Below, piece after piece: positions 34,401 through 43,333 of a stretch of 64,000 bases of DNA (position 1 is its first letter; the number at the start of each line of letters is the position of its first letter). This DNA comes from Massilia glaciei. Its GTDB lineage: Bacteria; Pseudomonadota; Gammaproteobacteria; Burkholderiales; Burkholderiaceae_D. Below the pieces are notes generated by a model. That model had not been told where the DNA came from, ran no database searches, and worked only from the letters and a program-made list of their open reading frames with translations. The position numbers and the translations under genes were made by a program. The DNA is taken from contig NZ_PXWF02000314.1 of assembly GCF_003011895.2 (NCBI RefSeq), forward strand, positions 1 to 64,000, in the 5' to 3' direction.

Positions 34401-35550
34401 TCTGTTCGAGCTGGGCGCGCTTGTCCTGCAATTGCGCGATCCCGAGCCAGTAGTGCAGCAGCGCGCGGAACATGAACGGCTGCATCGCCGTCTCCCAGTT
34501 GCGCGAGGGGAGCACCGCCGCGTCGACGGTGCCGCCGCGGATCTGGCGCAGCATGCTCAGTTGCTGGTAGACGGCGGTGTCGTGGCTTTGCGCCGCGCGC
34601 GCGACCAGCTCGAGATAGGCCTCGGCCGCCTTGTGGTGTTTGGGGTCGCTGCTGCGCATGAGCGCGAGCACGTACAGGTGGCCGCCGATGCCCGGAAAGA
34701 CCATCTTGCGCTTGCCCGTTTCGCGCCGTGCCAGCTTGAGCGACTGCTCGAAGCCGGCCAGCGCCTCGCCGTGTTGGTCGCGCAGCAGCAGGATCACGCT
34801 GCGGAAGAACAGCGCCAGCGAATCGTCGAGCTCGTGCAGCAGCGCGGCCGCGTCGTCGAGCCGGCCGCACAGGATCAGGTGCTCGGCCAGCACCAGGCGC
34901 AGCGCCATCGAGGCCGCGCCCTGGCGCACATGGTTGGTGGCGAAGTCGCGCAGGCGCGGCGCGTCGGACGGCTCGAACTGGGCGTTGGTGAGCAGCACCT
35001 TGAGCACCTCGTCGCGCATCGAGGGATGGATGCGGGCGAACATGCCCTGGTCGAACGGACGGCCGCAGATGTCGACCAGCGGGTGCAGGTAGCCGGCCTC
35101 GTGGCAATTCATGCACGCCGCCAGCAGTGGCATCACCGTCTTCGGCTCGTCGCCGCCGACCAGCGCCATGCGCAGCAACGCCATGCCCTGCCGGTAGCTG
35201 CGCAGCACCACCAAGCCCTGCCAGTTCTTGCGCAGCGGGGTAAGGCTGGTGTACGCCGCGCCCAGTGCGTAGAACTTGCCCTGGTCGAGCGCGCGCCGCA
35301 GCGCCGGCCAGCCCAGCTCCGGCGTGTGCACGAAACCGCGTCCGGTGATTTCGCCGACCATGCCGTCCTTGCGCATCCGCGCCAGCAGCTCTGACAGCGT
35401 TGCCTCCTTGTCCAAGACATGGGCCGCGGCCAAGTGCTCCAGCAGGCGCACCCTTCCCATCGGCTCGCCGGCCAGCGCGAGCATCGCCACGATCAGCTGT
35501 TCGTGCTCGCCGGCGTGTTCGAAGCGCGTCAGCAGATCCGGTTCGCTCAT
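31411..35550 (-). CDS. Large SNF2/Rad54-family DEAD-like helicase
   Basis: The 1379-residue product carries a C-terminal SNF2 ATPase. Walker A is DDMGLGKT near residue 943, box II is LDEAQAIKN, and the helicase C-terminal half includes VFSQFVDHL, SLKAGGVGINLTAADYVIH and DRAHRMGQ. The N-terminal 850 or so residues form no domain I can name; they include helical, TPR-like stretches and no SWIM zinc motif. Such HepA/RapA-like proteins remodel nucleic-acid-protein complexes. The start overlaps the stop of the S9 peptidase gene (ATGA on the minus strand). The last residues EGRAGV are encoded inside the 90-bp repeat. Confidence 0.88.
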   Translation of the reverse strand: MSEPDLLTRFEHAGEHEQLIVAMLALAGEPMGRVRLLEHLAAAHVLDKEATLSELLARMRKDGMVGEITGRGFVHTPELGWPALRRALDQGKFYALGAAYTSLTPLRKNWQGLVVLRSYRQGMALLRMALVGGDEPKTVMPLLAACMNCHEAGYLHPLVDICGRPFDQGMFARIHPSMRDEVLKVLLTNAQFEPSDAPRLRDFATNHVRQGAASMALRLVLAEHLILCGRLDDAAALLHELDDSLALFFRSVILLLRDQHGEALAGFEQSLKLARRETGKRKMVFPGIGGHLYVLALMRSSDPKHHKAAEAYLELVARAAQSHDTAVYQQLSMLRQIRGGTVDAAVLPSRNWETAMQPFMFRALLHYWLGIAQLQDKRAQLEQMLEASERAGFDLISAQLAAVLGRMDGVGHEMRAIALRQRHRIPDMCGWFEREEAWQRQLNALINLQPAVNVEAAVKETRLIWLIKFDPTYGVQDLEPREQKRDAQGGWSKGRAVGLKRLSEDAAELEFLSAQDVAVAATLKAWKYYSSSGARYEFDIDKAVATLIGHPLLFWADSPGTRVELLPGEPELLVKARAGQVTISMQPPVTEDTDDTCVTRETPTRLRVVQIREEHRRIGAIVGTGLVVPLHAEKQVLKAISAISSIVTVQSDIGGSAIDIAQVDADARVHVHLLPYQQGLKMQVLVRPLPDAGAYYPPGSGAESVIADVGGARIEARRGLNAEREAERELVAACHALEQAEAEHGEWLLGHPIQCLELLAELQELDPAKVLIAWPEGESFRVSKRVDSKSVRLKIKRDKDWFAASGEVQIDEEKVMDLRHLLDAIKDSKGRFVALGDNQFLALSSELHKRLMDLAAFSDADADGVRVHHLATFALEELAADVGGVKADKVWKEHLARLADTATFTPQLPSTLQAELRDYQVDGFAWLARLAHWGVGACLADDMGLGKTLQALALILSRAPQGPTLVVAPTSVCMNWVSETARFAPTLNVKLFGAGDRAQMLGELQPFDLVICSYGLLQLEAAQFAKVDWNVIVLDEAQAIKNNATKRSQAVMALQGCFRMVATGTPLENHLGELWNLFRFINPGLLGTSDQFNLRFAGPIERAQDKLAEAAARARLRRLIQPFILRRTKRQVLAELPSRTEIVLPVELTAEETALYESLRRDALDKLASLEAPANQKSIQILAEMMKLRRACCNPNLVAPELGLQSSKLTVFARLLDDLLENRHKVLVFSQFVDHLSLIRKHLDARGIGYQYLDGATPMQERKKRVDAFQAGQGDVFLISLKAGGVGINLTAADYVIHMDPWWNPAVEDQASDRAHRMGQLRPVTIYRLVSRHTIEEGIVDLHKHKRDLADSLLEGSDLAARMSPQDMLKMLQEGRAGV

Positions 35551-37484
35551 TGCGTCGGCAGGTTCTCGATCGTGATCGCGGCGCCGGCGCCCGAGGCCAG
35601 GCCGAAAATGCGCAGGTAAAAGTACAGCTCCGCCTCGAGCGTGGCGATGATGCTGTCGGCCTTGCGGAAGCCGTGGCCCTCGCCTTCGAGCGTCATGTAG
35701 GCCACCGGCACCCCGCTTCTGCGCAGCGCCTCGACCATGACCTCCGATTGCTGCGGCGGCACCACCTTGTCGTCGAGGCCCTGGAAGAAGATCATCGGCC
35801 GCTTCAGGCGCTCGGCGTGGTTGATCGGGGAGCGCAACTGGTACAGGGCCTCGGCTTCGGGCGGCGGCGCGATCAGGTACTGGGTGTAGTGCGACTCGAA
35901 CTTGTGCGAATCGGAGTCGAGCCCCTTCAGGTCGGACACGCCGTAGTAGCTGGCGCCGGCCTTGAACACGTCGTGGAAGGTCAGCGCGCACAGGGTGGTC
36001 AGGCCGCCCGCGCTGCCGCCGCGGATCACCAGCCGCTCGGGGTCGACCAGCCCGCGCGCGGCCAAGTGTTGGGCGCCGGCGACGCAATCCTCGACGTCGA
36101 TCACGCCCCACTGGCCCTTGAGCGCGTCGCGGTAGGCGCGCCCGAAACCGCTGCTGCCGCCGTAGTTCACGTCCAGCACCGCGAAGCCGCGGCTGGTCCA
36201 GTACTGGGTCGCCAGCTTGAGCGTGTTGCTGGCCATGCTGGTGGGCCCGCCGTGGCCTATCACCATCAGCGGCGGCAGGCTGCCGGGCGCCGCCTCGAAC
36301 CCGGCGTTGCATGGCGGGTAGTAGAAGGCGTGCGAGGTGCGCCCGCCGGCGCTCGGGTAGCTGATGCTCTCGGGGACCGACAGCATGGCGACCGGCGGCA
36401 ATTGGGCGATCGAGCGCGCCAGGATTTCGCGGCGCTTGCCATACAGGTCGATGCGCGCCAGCTCGAGCGCGATGGTCGGCGCGCCGCCCAGGAAGGCGAT
36501 CGTGCCGCCGCACACGCGCAGCTCGCGGATTTCCTGGTACGGGTGCTCGATCGGGCGCAGTTCGCCGCTGACAGTGGACAGCTGCGCCAGCCGGCTCACG
36601 CCGTCCTCTATATAGCTGCAGATGATCTCGAACTCGCTGCGAAAGCCGTACATGCTGCCGCCGAAGGTCCACATCGGGGTCGCGAATTCGGCCGCGCGCG
36701 CGCACAGCGGCTGCGGCGCCGAGCCGGCCATGAGGTACAGATTCCAGTGGCCGCTGCGGTCCGACACGAAATGGAGCACGCCCTCGGGCGACCATTCGGG
36801 CTGGCAGATCGAGACGTCGGTGTCGCCGTCGATCACGCGCGCGTCCGACAGGCTGCCGTCGGGCGCGACGTTGGCCACCCACAGCTCGGTGCCCTCCCAC
36901 GGCATGTGCGGGTGGTTCCAGCTGAGCCAGGCGAGCTGGCGCCCGTCCGGCGACAGGCGCGGCGCGGCGTAGAAGTCGGCGCCCTCGACCAGCACCGTCT
37001 CGCTGCCGTCGAGGCCGATCGCGCACAGGGTGTTGGCCGGCTGCAGGCTGCTGCGGCTGTGGTCCTCGCACACGGCGATCAGGCGCCGGCGCACGCTGTC
37101 GAGGCAGAAATCGGCATAGCGCCGCGTGCCGCCCGCGCTCAGGGCGACCGGCGCGCCGTCGTCGGTGATGGTGTAGACGCGGTTGTCGGCGAAGTGCGAG
37201 AAATACACCACCCCCCCGTGCACCAGGCAGGCCGCGCCGCCGTATTCGTGCACCCGGGTGCGCACATTGAAGGGCGCCGGCGTCATTTCGGCGACCACGC
37301 CGCCGCGCCGGCGCATCAGGGTGGTGCGCCCGCCCTCGCTCGCGCGCCCCTCGAGCCAGTAAATGTCGGCGCCGTCGAGCATGGGCTGCGAGAGCGCCGT
37401 GGCGCCGGCCGCCACCACGCTCGCGCTGATCGGGGAGGGCCAGATGCCGCATTCGGCGGCTTGTTTAGGTGGGGAGGCGGTCAT
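35547..37484 (-). CDS. S9-family (prolyl oligopeptidase-like) serine peptidase
   Basis: The product of about 645 residues has an N-terminal beta-propeller with WSPEG and LSPDGRQLAW blades and a C-terminal alpha/beta-hydrolase domain. The catalytic triad is Ser in RGGSAGG, Asp in QGLDDKVVPP and His in EGEGHGF. It resembles dipeptidyl/acylaminoacyl peptidases. No signal peptide is seen, so it is probably cytoplasmic. The start MTASPPKQAA at 37484 is a judgement; no strong ribosome site is visible and an in-frame ATG at 37517 is also possible. It is co-transcribed with the SNF2 gene and divergent from hemE. Confidence 0.85.
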   Translation of the reverse strand: MTASPPKQAAECGIWPSPISASVVAAGATALSQPMLDGADIYWLEGRASEGGRTTLMRRRGGVVAEMTPAPFNVRTRVHEYGGAACLVHGGVVYFSHFADNRVYTITDDGAPVALSAGGTRRYADFCLDSVRRRLIAVCEDHSRSSLQPANTLCAIGLDGSETVLVEGADFYAAPRLSPDGRQLAWLSWNHPHMPWEGTELWVANVAPDGSLSDARVIDGDTDVSICQPEWSPEGVLHFVSDRSGHWNLYLMAGSAPQPLCARAAEFATPMWTFGGSMYGFRSEFEIICSYIEDGVSRLAQLSTVSGELRPIEHPYQEIRELRVCGGTIAFLGGAPTIALELARIDLYGKRREILARSIAQLPPVAMLSVPESISYPSAGGRTSHAFYYPPCNAGFEAAPGSLPPLMVIGHGGPTSMASNTLKLATQYWTSRGFAVLDVNYGGSSGFGRAYRDALKGQWGVIDVEDCVAGAQHLAARGLVDPERLVIRGGSAGGLTTLCALTFHDVFKAGASYYGVSDLKGLDSDSHKFESHYTQYLIAPPPEAEALYQLRSPINHAERLKRPMIFFQGLDDKVVPPQQSEVMVEALRRSGVPVAYMTLEGEGHGFRKADSIIATLEAELYFYLRIFGLASGAGAAITIENLPTQ

Positions 37485-37614
37485 GGGAGGGGGCTCTGAT
37501 TGGACAAGGTACCGCATGATAGTTAATCCCCGGTGCCGGCGCAATTGCGCAGCGTGGGTGGCGGGGGCATAGGATGCGATAATAGCGGCTTTCTCCAAGC
37601 TCCCATTGTCAGAC

Positions 37615-38697
37615 ATGCCACAATTCGCCCCCCTCAAGAACGACACCTTCCTGCGCGCGCTGCTGCGCCAGCCCACCGATTACACCCCCGTGTGGCTGAT
37701 GCGCCAGGCCGGACGCTACCTGCCCGAGTACCGCGCCACGCGCGAGCGCGCCGGATCGTTCCTGGGGCTGGCGAAAAACCCCGACTACGCGACCGAGGTG
37801 ACGCTGCAGCCGCTCGATCGCTTTCCGCTCGACGCCTCGATCCTGTTCTCGGACATCCTGACGGTGCCCGACGCGATGGGCCTGGGCCTGTATTTCGCCG
37901 ATGGCGAGGGCCCCAAGTTCGAGCGTCCGCTGCGCACCGAGGCCGAGGTCATGGCCCTGCGCGCGCCCGACCTCGACTCGCTCGACTATGTGTTCAAGGC
38001 CGTCACCCAGATCCGCACCGCGCTCGATGGGCGGGTCCCGCTGATCGGTTTTTCGGGCAGCCCCTGGACGCTGGCCTGTTATATGGTCGAGGGTGGCGGC
38101 TCCAAGGAATTCCACACCATCAAAAAGATGCTCTACAGCCGCCCGGACCTGATGCACCACATCCTGGCCACCAACGCGCGCGCCGTGGCCGAGTACCTGA
38201 ACGCCCAGATCGACGCCGGCGCGCAGGCGGTCATGATCTTCGACTCGTGGGGCGGGGCGCTGGCCGACGGCGCCTACCAGAAATTCTCGCTCGACTATAT
38301 GCGCCAGGTGGTCGGCCAGCTCAAACGCGACAAGGACGGCGTGCGCATCCCGGCGGTGGTGTTCACCAAGGGCGGCGGCCTGTGGCTCGAGCAGATCGCC
38401 GACATCGGCGCCGACGCGGTCGGACTCGACTGGACGGTCGACCTCGCGCGCGCGCGCGCCCTGGTCGGGCACAAGGTGGCGCTGCAGGGCAATCTCGACC
38501 CGGCCATCCTGTTCGCCAGCCCGGACCAGATCCGCGCCGAGGTCGAGCGCACGCTCGACGCCTACGGCGTGCCGGGCGCGGGCTCGGGCCACGTGTTCAA
38601 CCTGGGCCACGGGATTTCACAGTTCACGCCGCCGGAGTCGGTCACGGCGATGGTCGAGGCGGTGCACAGCCACAGCCGCAAGCAGCGCGGCCAGTGA
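37615..38697 (+). CDS. hemE: Uroporphyrinogen decarboxylase
   Basis: HemE decarboxylates uroporphyrinogen III to coproporphyrinogen III in haem synthesis. The product has 360 residues, normal length. The signature [15 protein letters not shown] is near the N terminus, and [20 protein letters not shown] is intact. The conserved FDSWGG, GLDWTVD, QGNLDP and FNLGHGI segments follow. The ATG at 37615 is preferred to an in-frame TTG at 37606. The 3' flank carries the DnaA-box cluster. Confidence 0.96.
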   Translation: MPQFAPLKNDTFLRALLRQPTDYTPVWLMRQAGRYLPEYRATRERAGSFLGLAKNPDYATEVTLQPLDRFPLDASILFSDILTVPDAMGLGLYFADGEGPKFERPLRTEAEVMALRAPDLDSLDYVFKAVTQIRTALDGRVPLIGFSGSPWTLACYMVEGGGSKEFHTIKKMLYSRPDLMHHILATNARAVAEYLNAQIDAGAQAVMIFDSWGGALADGAYQKFSLDYMRQVVGQLKRDKDGVRIPAVVFTKGGGLWLEQIADIGADAVGLDWTVDLARARALVGHKVALQGNLDPAILFASPDQIRAEVERTLDAYGVPGAGSGHVFNLGHGISQFTPPESVTAMVEAVHSHSRKQRGQ

Positions 38698-38775
38698 TGT
38701 AGTCTGGGTAAAGCCGCGCGGACGAAAAGGTCTGAATCACAGCCGCCGGCGGCCCCGTCCCTGTAGCCAAAAACC

Positions 38776-39370
38776 ACAGTTATGCACATTTTTCCGCAAG
38801 GCAACTAGATTGTGGACGTTTGTGCGCCGGATTTTTTATTTATTCGTAAGTGCTTGATTTTTAACGAATTAAATTTTGATGCTTGCGCTTGTTCAGGCGC
38901 GCCGGTGGCGCGGGCGCAGAGTGAAAACACGGTTTTGAGAATCTTGTCCACAAAGTTATCAACAGGATTTGTGGATAAAAGTAAAAAGTGCTGCGTTTAC
39001 CGTGACTTAGGCGAGATGTGAAGGTTTCACATGAGGTTGCCGCTGCAATGCATGATATTTTTATATCGAATATGCGACGGTCCTGCTGGCGCCAAAGCGT
39101 ATATCTGGCGCGGCCCGTGGAGGTGGTCGGCCAGTCATGCCGGGCTTGGGAAAACGGCCTACTTCGACGACAAAAACTACCACGGCCCATTCACTTATGC
39201 ACAATGAATCACCGCGGGGCGAATAGTTGTCCCCACTGGGGGCGCGTTTGCAAGTAATTGAAAATAAACGACTATTTAAAGTTGCACATTGGTAAAGCAA
39301 GGAGACTGTTGCGTTCAAACAAATGTTTTGGTAAAACGGAAACGATTTGTCCACAAAGTTGTCCACAAGC
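38776..39370. other. DnaA-box cluster with AT-rich stretch: replication-origin-like region
   Basis: The 732-bp gap between hemE and priA contains seven 9-mers close to the DnaA box TTATNCACA. Exact matches are TTATGCACA at 38780-38788 and 39195-39203 and TTATCCACA on the minus strand at 38970-38978. One-mismatch copies are TTGTCCACA at 38944-38952, 39347-39355 and 39359-39367, and TTATCAACA at 38956-38964. Three boxes are packed into 38944-38978. 38831-38880 holds only 9 G/C in 50 bases, like a DNA-unwinding element, in a genome near two-thirds GC. No convincing gene is present here. In Caulobacter the chromosomal origin lies beside hemE (established); whether this is oriC or a DnaA-binding control locus is inference. 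Confidence 0.7.
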
Positions 39371-39429
39371 TGGGCCGGTTCCAATGAACACCGCCCCAAA
39401 CCCGCATTGACCCCACCCGAACGGCTCCG

Positions 39430-41451
39430 ATGGCAAGCTGCATCCTCACAATCGCGCTCGACACGCCGCTGACAAGCTGCTTCGACTACCGCTGGCAACA
39501 CGGGCCGGAGGCGCCGCCGCGCGTGGGGCAGCTGGCGCAGGTTCCGTTCGGGCGGCGCGACGTAGTCGGACTCATCGTTGGCGTGGGCCAACACACGGAT
39601 GTGCCCGCCGACAAGCTCAAAGACGCGCTGGCGGTGCGCGGCCAGCTCGCGCCGCTGTCGCCGCAATGGCTGGCGCTGGTCGCCTTCGCCGCCGACTACT
39701 ACCAGCGCCCGCTGGGCGAGGTGGCGCTGCCGGGGCTGCCGAAGAATTTGCGCGTGCTCACCACCGTCGCGCTCGACCGCGCCATCCAAAAGCTGGCCAA
39801 GGCCGACTTCGGGCACGACGCCACCCCGCGCGACATGCCCGAACTGAACCCGGCGCAGCAGGAGGCGGCCGACGCCATCGGCGGCGCGCTGGGCTTCACG
39901 CCGCTGCTGCTGTACGGTGTGACGGGCAGCGGCAAGACCGAGGTCTACCTGCAGGCCTGCGCCCAGGTGCTGGCGCGCGACGCCGGGGCGCAGATCCTGG
40001 TGCTGGTCCCCGAGATCAACCTCACGCCCCAGCTCGAGGGCAACATCCGCGCGCGCTTCCCGGGCGTGATGCTGGCCACGCTGCACAGCAGCCTGTCGGA
40101 GGGCGAGCGCATGCTGCACTGGCTGGGCGCGCACGAGGGGCGCGCGCGCATCATCCTCGGCACCCGGCTCGCGATCCTGGCCTCGCTGCCGAATCTGAAA
40201 CTGATCGTCATCGACGAGGAGCACGACCCCTCGTACAAGCAGCAGGAGGGGCTGCGCTACTCGGCGCGCGACCTGGCCGTTTGGCGCGCGCGCCAGCTGG
40301 GCATCCCGATCGTGCTCGGCTCGGCCACGCCGTCGCTCGAGAGCTGGCACCACGCCGGCTCGGGGCGCTACCGCAAGCTCGAACTGCGCGAACGGGCGGT
40401 GCGCGACGCCGTGCTGCCGCGGGTGAAGCTGCTCGACATGGAGAAGGACCGGCCCAAGGACGGCCTGACCGCGGCGCTGGTGGCGGCGCTGCGCCAGCGG
40501 CTCGAGCGCGGCGAGCAGTCGCTGCTGTTTCTGAACCGGCGCGGCTACGCCCCCGTGATCTGCTGCGAGGCGTGCGGCTGGATCAGCAACTGCACCCGCT
40601 GCACCTCGTTCATGGTGCTGCACAAGCCCGAACACCGGCTGCGCTGCCACCACTGCAGCCTCGAGCTGCGCATCCCGCGCGCCTGCCCCGACTGCGGCAA
40701 CGTCGACCTGCAGCCGCTGGGGCGCGGCACCCAGCGCGTCGAGGAGGGCCTGCAGGCACTGTTCCCCGAGGCGCGCATCCTGCGCATCGACGCCGACTCG
40801 ACGCGCCGCAAGGGCAGCGCGCAGGAGGCGTTCGACAGCGTGCACCGGGGCGAGGTCGACATCCTGATCGGCACCCAGATGGTGGCCAAGGGCCACGACT
40901 TCAAAAAGCTGACGCTGGTGGGCATCCTCAACCCGGACACGGCGCTGTTTTCGCAGGACTACCGGGCCAGCGAACGGCTGTTCGCGCAGCTGATGCAGGT
41001 GGCGGGTCGGGCCGGGCGTGCCGCGCGCGCGGAGGGCGGCAGCGTCAGCGAAGTGCTGGTGCAGTCGCGCTACGTGGCCCATCCCCTGTATTCGGCGGTG
41101 GTCAGCCACGACTACGACCGCTTCGCCACCAGCCTGCTCGAAGAGCGGCGCCAGGCCGCGCTGCCGCCCTACCTGTACCAGGCATTGCTGCGGGCCGAAG
41201 CGCCGGAGCTGGCGCTGGCGATCGAATTTTTGGAGAACGCGCGCGACTGCATCGGGCACGAAGGGATCACGGTCAACGACCCGATCCCGATGACGATGAC
41301 GCGGGTGCACAACGTCGACCGGGCCCAGCTGCTGGTCGAATGCCCCTCGCGCCCGGCGCTGCAAGCATTCCTGAAAGAATGGTTGGCCGCGATCCGCCAA
41401 ATGAAAAGCCGCGTCAAATGGTCGCTCGAAGTCGACCCGCTCGACATCTGA
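39430..41451 (+). CDS. priA: Primosomal replication-restart helicase PriA
   Basis: PriA recognises stalled forks and reloads the replicative helicase. The 673-residue product has the N-terminal DNA-binding domain, Walker A GVTGSGKT (about 163-170), DEEHD box and the zinc-binding cysteines in CCEACGWISNCTRC and CHHCSLELRIPRACPDCG. Helicase motifs GTQMVAKGHDF and QVAGRAGRA are present. Length is slightly below E. coli (732). It begins just after the DnaA-box cluster. Confidence 0.95.
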   Translation: MASCILTIALDTPLTSCFDYRWQHGPEAPPRVGQLAQVPFGRRDVVGLIVGVGQHTDVPADKLKDALAVRGQLAPLSPQWLALVAFAADYYQRPLGEVALPGLPKNLRVLTTVALDRAIQKLAKADFGHDATPRDMPELNPAQQEAADAIGGALGFTPLLLYGVTGSGKTEVYLQACAQVLARDAGAQILVLVPEINLTPQLEGNIRARFPGVMLATLHSSLSEGERMLHWLGAHEGRARIILGTRLAILASLPNLKLIVIDEEHDPSYKQQEGLRYSARDLAVWRARQLGIPIVLGSATPSLESWHHAGSGRYRKLELRERAVRDAVLPRVKLLDMEKDRPKDGLTAALVAALRQRLERGEQSLLFLNRRGYAPVICCEACGWISNCTRCTSFMVLHKPEHRLRCHHCSLELRIPRACPDCGNVDLQPLGRGTQRVEEGLQALFPEARILRIDADSTRRKGSAQEAFDSVHRGEVDILIGTQMVAKGHDFKKLTLVGILNPDTALFSQDYRASERLFAQLMQVAGRAGRAARAEGGSVSEVLVQSRYVAHPLYSAVVSHDYDRFATSLLEERRQAALPPYLYQALLRAEAPELALAIEFLENARDCIGHEGITVNDPIPMTMTRVHNVDRAQLLVECPSRPALQAFLKEWLAAIRQMKSRVKWSLEVDPLDI

Positions 41452-41478
41452 ACCGAGCGGCGGCGATCCGCGTTGACG

Positions 41479-41635
41479 ACCGGGGTCAGACCCAGGGTCA
41501 GACCCCGGGTTCCCCATTTAAGAAATGTTTCATAAGTGGGGTCAGACCCCGGTTTAGCAAAAGTGAGCAAAAGTGGGGTCAGACCCCGGTTTCCAATTTA
41601 AGAAATGTTTCATAAGTGGGGTCAGACCCCGGTTT
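41479..41635. repeat. Array of five GGGGTCAGACCCC REP-like palindromes
   Basis: Copies centre near 41486, 41502, 41545, 41583 and 41625. The last three share the form gtggggtcagaccccggttt. A longer unit, starting atttaagaaatgtttcataa, occurs at 41516 and again at 41595. The same sequence appears once at 26879-26904. The array fills the gap between priA and the next gene. Confidence 0.85.
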
Positions 41636-41720
41636 GGGAACATTTTTCTGGAAGCGAACGGCTAAGCTAAAAATGGCGTATCGTCTGCCGGTAACTTAAA
41701 TTCGAAACCGGGGCAATAAT

Positions 41721-43160
41721 ATGAAAGAATTTCACGTCGATGTGGCCGTCATCGGCACCGGCACCGCCGGCATGTCGGCCTACCGCGCCGCGCATGCCCA
41801 TGGCAAACGCGTGCTGCTCATCGAGGGCGGGCCTTACGGCACCACCTGCGCCAGGGTCGGCTGCATGCCCAGCAAGCTGCTGATCGCCGCCGCCGAGGCG
41901 GCCCATATGCTGGCCGCCGCCCCGGGCTTTGGCGTCCACCCGGGCGCCGTCCGCATCGACGGCAAGGCCGTCATGGCGCGCGTGCGCTCCGAACGCGACC
42001 GCTTCGTCGGCTTCGTGCTCGAAAGCGTCGACGGTTTCCCGGAGGCCGACAAGCTGCGTGGCCACGCGCGCTTCACCGGCCCCAATACACTGCAGGTCGA
42101 CGAGCACTCGCTCGTGACGGCCGCGCGCGTCGTCATCGCCACCGGTTCGCGCCCAGCCATCCCGCCCGCGCTCGCCGATGTCGGCCCCGGCGTCATCGTC
42201 AGCGACGACGTCTTCGACTGGACCGACCTGCCCACCTCGGTCGCGGTCGTCGGCACCGGCGTGATCGGGCTCGAACTGGGCCAGGCGCTGCACCGGCTCG
42301 GCGTGCGCGTCAGCGTGTTCGCCCGCAGCGGCAGCGTCGCCCAGATCAGCGATCCAGAAGTGCTGCACGTGGCCGCCAAAACGTTGGCCGAGGAACTCGA
42401 CCTGCACTTCCAGACCGAGATCGTGTCCGCGCGCCAGGACGGCGCCGAGGTGCTGCTGACCACCCGCGCGGCCGGCGCCGATGCGCGCGAGGAGCGCTTC
42501 CAGTTCGTGCTGGTGGCCGCCGGGCGCACCCCGAACGTGGACCGGATCGGCATCGAGACCACCGGCCTCGCGCTCGACGCCAAGGGCATCCCCGTGTTCA
42601 ACAGCCGCACCATGCAGTGCGGCGCGAGCCATATTTTCATCGCCGGCGACGCCGACAACGAGCGCCCCTTGCTGCCCGAGGCGTCCGACCAGGGCCGCAT
42701 CGCCGGCGACAACGCGGGCCGCTATCCCGACGTGCGCCCCGGCCTGCGCCGCACCCCGCTCGCGATCGCCTTCACCGAGCCGCAAATCGGCACCCTCGGT
42801 GCCAGCTACCGCGAGCTGTGCGAAACCGGCAAGCCAAAATTCGCGGTCGGTCAGGTGTCGTTTGTGAACCAGGGCCGCAGCCGCGTGATGCTGCAAAACC
42901 GCGGCATGCTGCGCGTGTACGCCGAATACGGCACCCGCCGCTTTTTGGGCGCCGAGATGATCGGGCCGCGCGCCGAGAACCTCGGCCACCTGCTGTCGTG
43001 GGCCTGCCAGGCGCGCCTGACCGTGGACCAGATGCTCGACATGCCGTTCTACCATCCGGTCATCGAGGAGGGTGTGCGCACCGCGCTGCGCGACCTCTCC
43101 GGCGAACTCGATAAAGCGCAGCCCGAAGAGGACTGCGAAGACTGTCCGCCCGGGGTTTAG
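41721..43160 (+). CDS. Dihydrolipoamide-dehydrogenase-like flavoprotein
   Basis: The 479-residue product is a class I pyridine-nucleotide-disulphide oxidoreductase. It has FAD motif VIGTGTAGMSAYRAA, redox disulphide TTCARVGCMPSK (C-x4-C), NAD-binding VVGTGVIGLELGQAL, the second FAD motif IFIAGDAD and the active-site His-Glu in FYHPVIEEG. This fits dihydrolipoyl dehydrogenase or the related mercuric/soluble reductases. No 2-oxoacid dehydrogenase genes are adjacent, so it is probably a stand-alone reductase, and the electron acceptor is uncertain. The tail (EEDCEDCPPGV) has two extra cysteines. Confidence 0.8.
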   Translation: MKEFHVDVAVIGTGTAGMSAYRAAHAHGKRVLLIEGGPYGTTCARVGCMPSKLLIAAAEAAHMLAAAPGFGVHPGAVRIDGKAVMARVRSERDRFVGFVLESVDGFPEADKLRGHARFTGPNTLQVDEHSLVTAARVVIATGSRPAIPPALADVGPGVIVSDDVFDWTDLPTSVAVVGTGVIGLELGQALHRLGVRVSVFARSGSVAQISDPEVLHVAAKTLAEELDLHFQTEIVSARQDGAEVLLTTRAAGADAREERFQFVLVAAGRTPNVDRIGIETTGLALDAKGIPVFNSRTMQCGASHIFIAGDADNERPLLPEASDQGRIAGDNAGRYPDVRPGLRRTPLAIAFTEPQIGTLGASYRELCETGKPKFAVGQVSFVNQGRSRVMLQNRGMLRVYAEYGTRRFLGAEMIGPRAENLGHLLSWACQARLTVDQMLDMPFYHPVIEEGVRTALRDLSGELDKAQPEEDCEDCPPGV

Positions 43161-43166
43161 CTTAGA

Positions 43167-43333
43167 CTAGGAGCCTGTCGGGCTTAGGGAGTCGAAGCGA
43201 AATAAGTGCTGGACGAGGACAGATTTTGACGATTTCGCAGTGCCAATAGCGAGCTATTGGCCGAGAAAGCGGCGAAATATCGACCGCACAGCGCTTTTTG
43301 CAGCCGACGATCCTAAGTCCGACAGGCTCCTAG
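43167..43333. mobile_element. 167-bp palindromic element, copy A
   Basis: The element runs from CTAG 43167-43170 to CTAG 43330-43333. Its ends are 22-bp inverted repeats (ctaggagcctgtcgggctta and two more bases) with one mismatch. The centre contains a second palindrome, gccaatagcgagctattggc. Copy B at 44510-44676 has the same length in the opposite orientation, with about 13 differences by eye. The right CTAG supplies the TAG stop of the minus-strand gene beside it. It lies between convergent genes, so it may also act as a two-way terminator. Confidence 0.85.

Noticed and set aside
38812-39257. Two short plus-strand frames between hemE and priA
   Set aside because: They have no family similarity, poor start sites and run through DnaA boxes and the AT-rich stretch.
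43240-43330. Conserved small peptide frame (MPIASYWPRKRRN) in both 167-bp elements
   Set aside because: It exists only because the two elements are near-identical; there is no ribosome site and the frame runs into unrelated genes.
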